Origin: Curvularia sp. ZM96
Lineage: Eukaryota; Ascomycota; Dothideomycetes; Pleosporales; Pleosporaceae
Length of the DNA: 64,000 bases
Reading direction: 5' to 3'
Assembly (NCBI GenBank): GCA_022457065.1
Contig: JAJGBQ010000002.1
Span: forward strand, 372,001 to 436,000
Below are positions 45,639 through 55,792 of the stretch, in pieces (the stretch's first letter is position 1; each line of letters starts with the position of its first letter). The notes under the pieces were generated by a model. It had not been told where the DNA came from and searched no databases. It saw nothing but the letters and a program-made list of their open reading frames with translations. The position numbers were made by a program, and so were the translations under genes.

Positions 45639-46583
45639 CGTCTCGTCTCGTTGAGGCGCTGGCTGTCGGCCACGTCAGCCGGAGTGCAATATCTGCAGGC
45701 CTTGATCGATTGTGTCTGATGCTTGACGGAATTTGATCTCAAGTATTCACATATCGCACACTAGGACGACAGCTGCGCCGCATAGATCTGGTGGGGCACG
45801 CGCTTTCGCTTTGCTTGTTTCGGTAGATGTTGCGATTGGGGTTAGAGCACAACATCTTCGTCATCGTGCCCTGCAGGTAGTGGCTTGGCTCTGTGATGTT
45901 TCTAGATACACAACAACACGATGCATAGCAATGCTCCGTACGTATCGCAAAATCGAGCATACTTGGTTAGCTCAAACCTCCAAGCCGTTAGAAATATGCT
46001 GCCGCTTAGCGAATATAAGATCGGCCATGCACATTTTCTTGGCTTACATCACAGCACTAGCATAGCGGGCCTCGATACTTGGGGGCTTAGCAAGCACACT
46101 ATATACCATCTGGGTGGGACGGTCACTGCGCAGCGGTCTTGGCACCACTGTTGTATACAACTTCGCCATGACTAAGGATGGAATCCGGGTCGAGGACTTT
46201 GGTAAGCTGAATCACCTCTCCATAAGGATCTCTTGGCTATGCACCTACGTGCGTAATGCTAGGAACAAGATGCTGCTATGGGAGGTAACCGCGACCTCGG
46301 AACCCTTTTGTCAGCTACCAGGTAGCTAAGGCATGGGACAACGAGATCGCAAGGTACAGCTCAAGCGTCGACATTGGCAAGACGAGCATCTATGATCGTG
46401 GCTGAGATTTCATCCAACCGTGTACTTGAATCGTTCTGCCTAGTCGCAGTAGGAGCATAGTATAAAAGCTCAAGGAATGTTCTGTTATAGCAGCTACCAA
46501 ACCTTCATCACCTTCCACTACGAGTTTCATACATTTCTCACATCGAAAGAGTGTCTATCTTGTTTACTGTCTTCGATCGCAAC
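45639..46583. other. Divergent promoter region
   Basis: Separates the Zn2Cys6 gene (-) from the beta-lactamase-like gene (+). No coding frame. Contains the TATA element listed at 46461. Confidence 0.5.
46461..46468 (+). promoter_or_regulatory. TATA box of the beta-lactamase-like gene
   Basis: TATAAAAG, 123 bp upstream of the ATG at 46584. Confidence 0.55.
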
Positions 46584-48470
46584 ATGAAACAGTCTCTGCT
46601 ATCAACAACGGCACTCGCCTGTGCGAGTCTTGCCGCAGCTACGGCGTATTGTCCTCCAGCAGGCATTCCACTCCTACCACTCCCCGACCTTTCCATCGCC
46701 CCCCGGTTCGATCCTGAGCCACTGAAGGCTGCACTGGACCGACTGAACAGCGAAGCGATTCTCTTCAACACGTCTTCTACCTCTTACTCGGTCTCGATAA
46801 CCACGACTGAAGATACAGTTTTTGAGTACCATTGGACTGCACCAAACGTCAACACCACAGTTGGCGTCAGCGAGGTCAATGGCGACACAATCTACCGCAT
46901 CTTCTCGGTGACGAAACTGTTTACCGTCCTTTCTGCGTTGCTCCAGGAAGGACTGGATATGGACGATCTTGTTTCCAAGTATGTACCGCAGCTTGAAGGC
47001 TCGAAGAACTTCGAGAACACGACTTTGCGAATGCTGGCCAGCCATCTTTCTGGCGCCCCGCGCGATGGTAAGGCTATGGCTGGAGGACAATGATCCAAGA
47101 AGACCACAGCTGACTCTTCGCACTTAGGCTACGCCTTCGACACCTCTCTTCGGGGACCTCCTGATTTTCTACAGGGCAAATTCGGCTTGCCGGTAAACGC
47201 TACTGTCCCTGAAGGCTTCCCTACTTGCAATTCCATAGAATCTGGCCTATGCGCTACTCGAGCGGGTAAGCATTCCTTGGGATTGTGCTACTGTTAACGC
47301 TCCTTACTGACCTCGATCGTAGACTTTCTTGAAGGAGCACTCGTCAGCAACTATCTGTGGCCCGTCGGTCGTACTCCCGCATACTCAAACTATGCCTTCG
47401 TCATTCTTGGCTACGCTATCGAGTCCTTCACAGGCAAATCGCTTCGAGACGTTATTGCAGATAGCATCGTGGGCCCCCTAGGTCTGAGTTCGGCGACTGG
47501 CCTGGACAGTCAGGATGCATCGCTGATGGTCATACCTGGAGAGGTCGATCACCTCGGTACTCAGGACATAGGGGAAATGAACGGGTGAGTCAACTCAAAT
47601 CCTAGCAGTCTAGTCACACTCTATTGCTCTCTGCTCCTGATTAGGCTCGAGCATTTGTACTAATTCGCCTATCCCCACAGGACTGCCGGCATGTTCTCAA
47701 CGCCCAACGACCTCGCCCGCTTTGTTCGCGGCCTCCTCAACAACGAGCTACTCTCAAGCACCGACATGGCCAAATGGTTGAAGCCAGCCTCCTTCACCTC
47801 TTCTTCTAAAAGCGAAGCTGTCGGCATGCCCTGGACTGTCTTACGTCCCACAAACCTTGGCCTTGACTCAGGAGAGAGACCCATCGATATATACACCATG
47901 CCCGGCGGATCGGGATACTACAACGCCTACACAGCCATCATCCCGGAGTACCAGCTCGGCTACACTGTCAATGTGGCTGGTGTAGGCGATGATCCGGCGC
48001 TGCGAGCCTTGCTTGACCATCTTGTGCGCTACTCTGTCCCGCATTTTGACACCGTAGGACGGGAGCAGGTCAGGGAGAACTATGCGGGTCGCTATGGTAG
48101 TGATGAATCGGCGATCGAACTGGTGGTCGATGATGGTCCGGGTCTCAAGGTGCAGAGCTGGACTACTGGTGGCAAAGCTGTTTCAGATGCGTGGGTCGAG
48201 TTCTTTGGTTCTGCTGCCCTAGATGCGGTAGATGCAGACGTCAGGATATATCCCATCGGGGCGGATAACCGTTGGCGGGTGGCCTTCCGAGGCATTTCCG
48301 ATATGAACAGTACGGGCATCTTTGAGGATGCTTGCTTTACTTGGTTCAGTTATGGGGCGTGGCTACATAGTGGTCTGTTGGTAGATGAGATTGTGATTAC
48401 TCTTGGTGAGGATGGTGCGGCTACGGAGGTCAGTGTGCCTGGCCTTCGGCAGAATCTGGCCAGGTCTTGA
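46584..48470 (+). CDS. Secreted serine beta-lactamase-like hydrolase, 557 aa
   Basis: Four exons: 46584-47067, 47128-47265, 47323-47584 and 47681-48470 (introns 60, 57 and 96 nt). The ATG at 46584 starts a signal peptide (MKQSLLSTTALACASLAAAT); an upstream GTG frame is ignored. The catalytic set of class C beta-lactamase/penicillin-binding-protein relatives is complete: SVTK at 108-111 (nucleophile Ser108, Lys111), YSN at 228-230, and a GGSG loop around 370-373 in the place of the KTG motif. About 130 C-terminal residues form an extra beta-rich domain. Fungal members act on esters, amides or lactams, and several sit in biosynthetic clusters; the substrate here is unknown. Many N-glycosylation sequons support secretion. 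Confidence 0.9.
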
Positions 48471-49448
48471 ATGGGGATGGTGTCGCCGAAGGGCAACTTG
48501 ATCAAGATGAAAGCATGCAGGCGAACAGAAGCTAGACTCATATACAGACAGCAATAATCGGATACTCTCGCACTATCAAGTGTTTATCTCATCCCATTGT
48601 CCCACCTTTCCATTTGGTTGATGGCTACGTTTCCTGCCTTCGAGGTCGTACGAGGAAACATGGAATCTCCTGACAAAGAACTCGGGACTGAAAATTCGCG
48701 ATTGGAAGGCTAAAACAGGCTGGTCATTACATAGTGGCAGCCAACTCGTTCTGCCACCTTTTGGACCTCTTTATTGGTATTGTGGGATAAAGCGATCGCA
48801 AAATACTATGCCTTGAATCATGATAGATGAATTCGATATACGACTAGCATGCCGGTGCACATGTTCACTCATGACAGTGGGCTATGAACCAGACTCTTCA
48901 AGGCCAGATACAAGAGCAATTTCTTAGGGAAATCTTGAGACTTCATCTCATGTACAGTACATACAACAGATAACAATATCAGTAATAAAGAGCCTTCTCG
49001 GTTTATATAAGATATCCTACCTATCCTATATAAGGCGCAAGTCGCACCTAGATTAGTACCAAAATGGGCTAAATGCTGTTGTTGTTGTTGCAACATTAGG
49101 GTAGAAGAGTGATTTGGGGAGGGCGACAGCTAGCGTGCGCAATCAACCCTTGTGCGCAACTAACCCGTGGGGTACGTCAACTAGTTCATAACTAGTTGTA
49201 GGAATAATTAGATAGTCCTATCAAGGGACGCGCTACATCTAAGGGGGTTTAAGCTTCACACTCGAAGGCAAGCAGATATCTTAAAGTGTCTGATTCAGGT
49301 CTAGGCTAGAGAGTAGTAAGTGCAAAGATGGAAGGGTAGGTTAGGATGTGGGACGATAGAGAGTCTTTTCTGGTCTCTCTAGGCTACTCCTTCCTATATT
49401 AAGCAGAGAATCCTTCTTGTTACTTATAATATATAGCCCAACCCCATG
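48471..49448. other. Intergenic, convergent 3' ends
   Basis: Contains a short TTG repeat at 49077-49089 followed by GCAACA; no gene recognised. Confidence 0.45.
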
Positions 49449-50558
49449 TCACACATCTCTACACTTCAAACAATCTTCTAAGCTTCCATGTACCTGCCAA
49501 ATTCCTCCAATAGCTAGGCGTTCATGAATATTATGAGGTTGGAAACCATTGAAAAGGAAGTTTGTGATATTAGCACCAACCGGCCTCTTCTGCAGGCCCC
49601 AATGTGTCTCGCCCAGAGTCGTAGGAGCCTCGCCAGATATATTATTTGCCAACATGGGCGTTAATATCTTTAGCTGGTCTGACCCGGTTGAATAAGCGAT
49701 TTGCATCTGGTTGTTGTCAAAATCGAGGTACAGCCCGAAGTTGTGCCAAACGTCTTTAGTAAAGGGCGCCATGAAATACGTCTCGACCGGCTCAGCCCAT
49801 TTATAGCCTTGGAGGTAGATGACTTGGCCAGTTTTCAACATCGACTCTGTGACATTAGGATGTAGGAATCCGACATTTTTACCATATGACGCAAGATTGT
49901 CGTCTCCAGCTGTTCCATTTAGTCCACGAAGAGTTTCTTGCATGGGCAGCCCGGCTTTGAGAGACCAGAAATCTGCCTGAAAGTCTTGTGCTTCTTGAAA
50001 AGCAAGAAGATATTCATGTGAGAGATTGAGAGAGCGTCCCTCCGATGGCGAGGTACGCATGGAGAAGAACCAGGTAACTTTGCCGGAGACAGTTTGGTTT
50101 CTTCCATTAACGAGCAACTCGGCGCGGCGGAGTGCTGTCTCATGACCTTCGGAGGATGACGCGAAGACGGATCTATCACTGCGAACATATTGTTAAGCTA
50201 TACTCGGAATGGCGTATGGAAGGGGAGATATACGTTAGCTCAACCTCGACGGGCTTTGTTCCAGCTGCTTGATCAAAAATTGATCGCTCAACATTGGGAA
50301 ATGAAATCACTTCCTGCCATCTCTGATCTGAGAGAATTGTATAAGCTAAAGAAATTTCGATGAAGCAGATAGCTTACTAGATCCTAGAACATATTTAGGG
50401 TTGAAAGGGCTTTCTGATGTGTCGAAAGTGGCTTTGGTGAAGTTTTGGGGAATTCGACCGTCGAATGTCAGGGGACAGCCTGGACTATCAAGAGGAAGAG
50501 ATGAGACATGAGAACCCCCACTGAGAGCGGCTGCAAACCAGAATTGGATATGTTTCAT
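49449..50558 (-). CDS. Secreted GH131-type beta-glucanase, 334 aa
   Basis: Three exons: 50558-50378, 50327-50234 and 50178-49449, with introns of 50 and 55 nt. The N-terminus (MKHIQFWFAAALSGGSHVSS) is a signal peptide. The mature chain shows the GH131 pattern: CPLTFDGRIPQNFT, SPFNPKYVLG, then RRAELLV, SLNLSHEYLLAFQE and the WHNFGLYLDFDNNQMQIAYS segment. GH131 enzymes cleave beta-1,3, beta-1,6 and beta-1,4 glucans and are secreted during growth on plant material. No cellulose-binding module is present. Several N-glycosylation sequons are visible. Confidence 0.88.
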
Positions 50559-51473
50559 TGTAAAGACATGCACTTGGAGTCGAGAGCAGACCGACGTAAT
50601 ACGCACACCCGTAGCTTGGAATGTAATCCAGAGCGTTCCATGATATTAAGTAGTTCGTTTGAGTCGGTCCTATTGTTTTTCTGTTGAACTTTTCTATTGA
50701 ACTTTCCTGTCGCAGACTAATGCGAGCATCCTAGGGTTTTAATATTTAATCGGGCCTACCCCTAGCTAGCCACATAGAAACCTTGTAAGGGTCTGCGCTC
50801 CAGGGAGCAAACGCTAGGTATGAAGGTATTAAGAGCAAGCATTAGCACCCTGGTTAGCAAGATGACAGAGATTGCGATTAAAGATATTATTACATTACAC
50901 GAGCTCTACACGCTATCCTGTAGTAATTCATTTTAGAACGTAGTTCACAAGCAAGTCGCTTACACCCTACTAGTATAGCGACGTCGCAGCGTTATTATAG
51001 CTATTTAATATAGTATAAGAAATTATTGTGCTAGTGCACAGTATCACTAGTGATGTGCTTAGGAAATGGATGGTATATGTAGTTCTTGTAGTAGTTAGAG
51101 ACAGGCTATCTACCTCACGACAGCACGAGCTGTCTACTCTTTAACTTTTGCCTATGGCTAGAATACAACTTTCCTCTTATATCTCTCCCTCCTCTTAGTA
51201 ACTACTATAGTGTCTGATCTATTATCGTCTACTCTAGTAGGTACTGTGGCCTCGTACTACCTACACCCTTACATTATAGTAAGCTAATTTACGTCTTAGA
51301 TCTATTACTATTACTAGTGTGCTAGTGCATACCGTAATAGAGCGTCGTCGCGAGTCTTGAGGCGTATAACCCTAGCCTAGATATATAATGCGCTTATGCT
51401 AGCGGCCGCAGTCTAGGTCTTTGCACTTAGGAAGCCTCTATATAATATAGAGATTAATCTTAGCTCTAGATAC
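50559..51473. other. Intergenic, AT-rich, with a solo LTR
   Basis: AT-rich from about 50,740; carries the solo LTR at 51027-51273. Confidence 0.5.
51027..51273 (+). mobile_element. Solo LTR, 247 bp
   Basis: Ends TGTGCTAG...CCCTTACA, flanked by TTAT on both sides (or ATTAT if the final A is counted as duplicated target). Shares its 3' half with the RIP-mutated copy at about 19620-19880. No internal retroelement sequence adjoins it. Confidence 0.72.
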
Positions 51474-51704
51474 TTGAAGGTGCCGCTGGTGGCGGCTAGT
51501 AGGGAGCTCTATAATGGGCTAATAGAGTTTAATAAAGACAGGTGCGAACTTTGGAAGAAGAGGTTTAGGGAGTTGAGGGAGGAGGTAAGAAGTATGGCGA
51601 AGGAGGAGTTTGAGATTATAAGGGGGACGAGAGAGGGGGGGATAAGGAGGTATGATTTGCGGCCAAGGAAACTAGTGGAGAGGGCGGGTACGTCTTTAGA
51701 TTGA
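51417..51704 (+). pseudogene. C-terminal fragment of an unknown protein
   Basis: Open frame without an ATG, beginning after a stop at 51414 inside AT-rich DNA and ending in clean codon usage at 51704. The translated end is highly charged and helical (FNKDRCELWKKRFRELREEV; GGIRRYDLRPRKL). The sharp change from TpA-rich to normal composition suggests the 5' part of a gene was lost or mutated next to the LTR. Family not recognised. Confidence 0.3.
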
Positions 51705-52177
51705 GAGTTGGAGGTAAAATTATATGCTTAATGTGAGATAGGATGATGGGAGAGAGTGGTATTTTGAGAACTGTTTATTTTTGATCGATTTACACAGAAT
51801 TAATTATTTATCTTAAGGAAAATCGTCCAAGGTTGTAGGCTGTACGGCATGTGTGATATGTGAGAGGATCTATTAGACAGGTCACTCCATTGCCATATGT
51901 GGTGCGTGAAATCGGATATTTGAGCGAGGGTAGGTTTCAGAATCAAATACTTAAATTCTTTGTATGTTGTGCTTCTAAATAAACGAGGGAATGGCTTTAG
52001 TTAGTCTTTCTACATGACTAACCGCCTTGATAACTAGTAACTAGTACTTTCCATAACTATTCCTACTCTCTAATACGTCCTACCCTCCCCTACAGAACCC
52101 TCTACTTCATCCCACGCCTACTGGTAAGCGGTATCTAGTTGTTAGCAGCACTGATTATTGATCCTGTTGCCTGCGTC
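51705..52177. other. Intergenic, nothing recognised
   Basis: No feature found. Confidence 0.4.
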
Positions 52178-52548
52178 CTAGTTAGTTGATACCCTCCACC
52201 ATTCCCAATGACGTAACATACTACTAGCGTCGTACAAGCAGTTGTCTGCGCCATAGTACACATCCTGGTAGTACGAGGGCCACGTAAACGTCTTTACGCA
52301 GTGATCTGGCTTGTCGAGACGGGCTTCAACTTTAGACTGGCCATTGCCAATTACACGCGAGCTTGGGGCGCAGATATAGATGTCGTTGAGGTAGATGCAG
52401 CCGCGGTTAACGTGCTGGTGCAGAGGGTTAGTGAAGGAGGGACGGATGGAGGAAGGGAGAGATGGGCTGGGAGGGGGCTTACAAAGAAGGTTGCACTTGT
52501 GCAGGAGAGAAGGCCAGTGAAGACCGCGATGAGAGTGGTGGAGTGCAT
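52178..52548 (-). CDS. Small cysteine-containing secreted protein, 100 aa
   Basis: Two exons: 52548-52483 and 52414-52178, with a 68-nt intron (GTAAGC...CACCAG). Residues 1-20 are a signal peptide (MHSTTLIAVFTGLLSCTSAT). The mature chain of about 80 residues has four cysteines (GCIY, ICAP, HCVK, NCLY), enough for two disulfides, and many aromatic residues. A strong TATA element lies 64 bp upstream, supporting the start. No family recognised. Size, secretion and cysteines make it an effector candidate by general criteria only. Confidence 0.7.
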
Positions 52549-52611
52549 GGTAGTGGTGTTGGTGCTCGTGGTAGTTGTTGAATAGCATTTCGAAACAAGT
52601 CTGTCTGGCTG

Positions 52612-52620
52612 TTTTATATA
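52612..52620 (-). promoter_or_regulatory. TATA box of the 100-aa secreted protein gene
   Basis: Minus-strand TATATAAAA, 64 bp upstream of the ATG at 52548. Confidence 0.6.
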
Positions 52621-53623
52621 CCTGCCATCTAGACTGGTACATGGTTTAGTTGCAGCTGTTTCTAATCTAACGTTGTGGGTTGCGCCAACTGCGGGATGTT
52701 CCTTCAAGGAGTTTTTTCCTATAGCCGATAAGCAATGATGTCGTTCGCCAACTCTGTGCTGCACTAAATTTAACTTCAGGATGCGAGAGCGTAGGAATGG
52801 GAACCTAGGGGTTCAGGGGTCAAAGAGGCTTTTCTAGGGTCACGCCTATGTGCTTTGGAGATTAGTTCATTAATTCTGATTACCTTGCTGGACTCAAAAT
52901 CCTATTGAGATTTGAAAATCAAGGCAGGTAGGGTTAGATTCGGGTGCTCAAGGAATCTGCATATCCCGCACAGTAGTAGAACGAGCTTAACTCGAACCAC
53001 CGTGCAAGACAAACCTACACTCTTGAGAATAATCCTGGTTAGTAGCAACAGGCACAACGCAGCCCGTGGCAGATATAGATACAGCATAGGTGGTAGGGGC
53101 TCGCGGACGTGAAGTGAATGCGTAGGTAATTGGCGTAGTGGGAGAGTTGGTGCACGATATACGAGGTGGCCAATGATGGACCGAATGGACATGACGTGCG
53201 ATAGCATTGGAGGCCTAATAGCTAACAATATGAGGCCTCCAAGCCCCACTTCTTGATGCGGGGAGAGAACAACCGCCTAAAGTCCATCTCGCGCTAGGAA
53301 GATCAATGGGACTGACCTTGCTGGCCTTACCTGTTGTAAGCGAAGCAGTTATCATTAGTATTTACGATCTCCTAGCAATATTCGATGATTAGTATCTATA
53401 CTACGGGATCCTAGCTTGATGTGCTTCTTACTGCGGTAAAGTCTAACGCGACCGCTAATGGACAGTGTGGCTGGACCCATTTTCCATCATAACCAACAAC
53501 ACATAACGTGCTGGATAAGCAAGTCGGCTAGGCAGGCGAGTTGACTATCCCACCAACTTTGATTACCTTCAAAACTACTTACCTTAATAGCTCTATCATA
53601 ACATACTTTGTTATCTTATAATG
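52621..53623. other. Intergenic, nothing recognised
   Basis: About 1 kb; slightly AT-rich at its right end (53,575-53,625), where the HET fragment stops. Confidence 0.4.
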
Positions 53624-53965
53624 TTATGGATAAGCGATACAAACGGCATCAACCCAGAGATAGCGTGGAAATCTATTGTGTCTCAGGCGCAAGAGCGCAT
53701 CGTGTAGGCTTTGCGTTATCGGAAATTCGCAATCGGTACCTTGGCCTTCATCGTTGTCTGCCAAAGTAATTAACTGTGGCTTTGCATCGCCACCCCAAAC
53801 GTACGACAGAGCCTCATACATGTGGTTGGTTCTGTCGTTATCCTCGAACACATATTCAATAAGTCTGCATCTCGGCCGTGCAGTGCATTTTTTAGCTGGA
53901 TCTAGTTGCAACACTCGAATAGTAGATCCTTTGCTCGATAATGGTTGGTACTGATATTTTGGCAT
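53624..53965 (-). pseudogene. Truncated HET-domain gene, 113 codons
   Basis: ATG at 53965 begins the usual N-terminus (MPKYQYQPLSS...IRVLQLDPAKK) and the frame includes the first HET motif YEALSYVWGG and the second region SLHDALLRLRHNRFPRYLWVDAVCI. It then hits a stop after three residues, exactly where the family continues with Asn-Gln and the third motif. HET proteins trigger incompatibility cell death; full length is usually 500-800 residues, so this is a fragment. The stop lies at a switch to AT-rich sequence. Confidence 0.7.
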
Positions 53966-54804
53966 TGTCGCGTTTCGGATACCAAAATGAGAATGGCGCT
54001 TGAGAAACAACAAGGAGGGAAACCATAAGTACAGTGCGGAAGGGAGGTTGAAAAGCCACCAAAGGTCCGTCCTCATGCACGTCCTGGTGTGCGCCTTTGG
54101 CGCGCAGTGTTGTGTACGACTGGTCTTTAAGCTTCAAGGATCTCCGAGTAGCGGAGCTAATTCCAAATTTCTGCAGTTAGAACTCGTTAGTTGCTTGCAT
54201 TTGGATATGATGTGTGCTCACCATAAGCCTAGTTTAAGCGCTCTCGTATGCAGGTTTTGTATTGGGGTGGAGCGAGAGTATTGTGCGTTGCGATGGTCTA
54301 TGGCTTTGACTGACAAACTCTACTTTTCTGGCGAGTGACACGAGGCTGAGTGTAAGATGTATTCGACTTATTGGTTGCGCATGTATCAGCAGGCACACCT
54401 GTGAGGTCAGAAGGATCAAAATGTCTTGCGGATGCAGCCTTGCACCCAAACCTTGCCCAATCTCATATCCTCGACTGGTCATAGACTTGATGATGGAAAG
54501 AAAAGCGAGGCAAGTAAACTGCGTATACTTTTAGCGAAATCCACAGCCTTGTTACGAAGGAGCACCACCACAGGCATCTAGAACGCGCACTTAGGCTAGA
54601 GCCTCCCTAGGGATGGCCCTGTGATATATGCATCAACAGCGCATTCGTCTTACATGCATGTCGCGTGCATCCAAGGCCTCAATGCATGAATGTGTGTTGG
54701 GGCTTAGTCTTTACGTCCATGGGCACAATGTTTCGCATTCACCACTGTATAGGCTAGATAAATAGAGCTCACCAGTACTGGAACAAAACTTCAGTTCTCT
54801 CTGT
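53966..54804. other. Intergenic, nothing recognised
   Basis: No gene or repeat supported. Confidence 0.4.
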
Positions 54805-55056
54805 GTGTTTTGTAAATCCAACATCCAACTCCTTCGTCATCATTTGTTCAAAGCAAGGACGCATACCCTACGTTCTTGTATAGGCTGTAACAACGGGTTC
54901 ATCAATACCATTTGCTCGGAATGTGCTGGGGGGGGGAGGTTCAGGAATGGAGCCACTTGTTCGACGTGCTGTGGAGCTGGTATGCTGTCCACAAAACATG
55001 ACGTTTGTGACGGGCATGATAATTATCTTTTGCGTTGTAGTTGCACATTGACATAG
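54805..55056 (+). CDS. Possible CxxCxGxG zinc-finger exon
   Basis: A frame without ATG encodes a DnaJ-type cysteine pattern: CIGCNNGF, CSECAGGG, CSTCCGAG and a further Cys pair. This spacing is that of the zinc-binding CxxCxGxG domain of Hsp40 co-chaperones and related small proteins. An acceptor (TTGTATAG) at about 54,885 suggests the real exon begins just before the GCNNGF segment, but no convincing first exon was found. Could be a small zinc protein or a chance or relic frame. Confidence 0.3.
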   Translation: MFCKSNIQLLRHHLFKARTHTLRSCIGCNNGFINTICSECAGGGRFRNGATCSTCCGAGMLSTKHDVCDGHDNYLLRCSCTLT

Positions 55057-55792
55057 AAACCAAGGGAAGGCAATATACTCCATAGGATATTCATACCTAC
55101 ACATCAAACAGGGTCTAATTCTAAAAAATCAATTTCTTGCTATCTATTATTATCATTATTTTAGTATTGTAAAATATAATAAAGCATGTTTCACTATATT
55201 ATAAAATATAGTTAGCTTATGAACAGCTTATCAAAATATTAATAGGTCACGGGATTTTCTTTAGATCTGCTGACGAAACTAATTAGTGTCCTCGAGCTCC
55301 AACACGATTTTAGCCCTCCGAAACAGCTTTTCCAGCACACTATACCTGTTTAGGCAGGCGGTGTGAACATCGAAAGCTAATAACGCCACCAACTCGCGAG
55401 TTGACAATGTAACTAAACACCGCCTTCCATCTCAAACTAACTTACCGCTAGGTTGCTGCTTTTGGTTAGGCGCGCCGATGAAACTCGTCGAGAATGACTT
55501 AAGTTGGCGAAACCAAATAGACCCTTAATCCTTGGTGAGTGGATGCAGAGACCAGACCTGCATTGCCACTACTCTTCTAAGCTGATGGTAAGAGGCGCTT
55601 TCAGGCAAGCAGCATGACCAATAGCTGTGTTGCGCTTGTAACTGCTTGGCGCCATTAGCCGCACGCAAGCATGCAAGCACGCGAGGCTGTGTAGTATGAA
55701 GCTCATATAGATAGAGGAGGCAGATAAGTAGTGTGATACCCAGTATAATCTTCTTCTTCGTGTTGCATTTCCTTACAATTCAGACCCCACTT
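55057..55792. other. Intergenic, nothing recognised
   Basis: AT-rich at 55,120-55,250; contains the promoter of the next gene but no recognised element. Confidence 0.4.

Noticed and set aside
45235..45654. A 139-codon plus-strand ORF
   Set aside because: Antisense shadow of the single-exon Zn2Cys6 gene.
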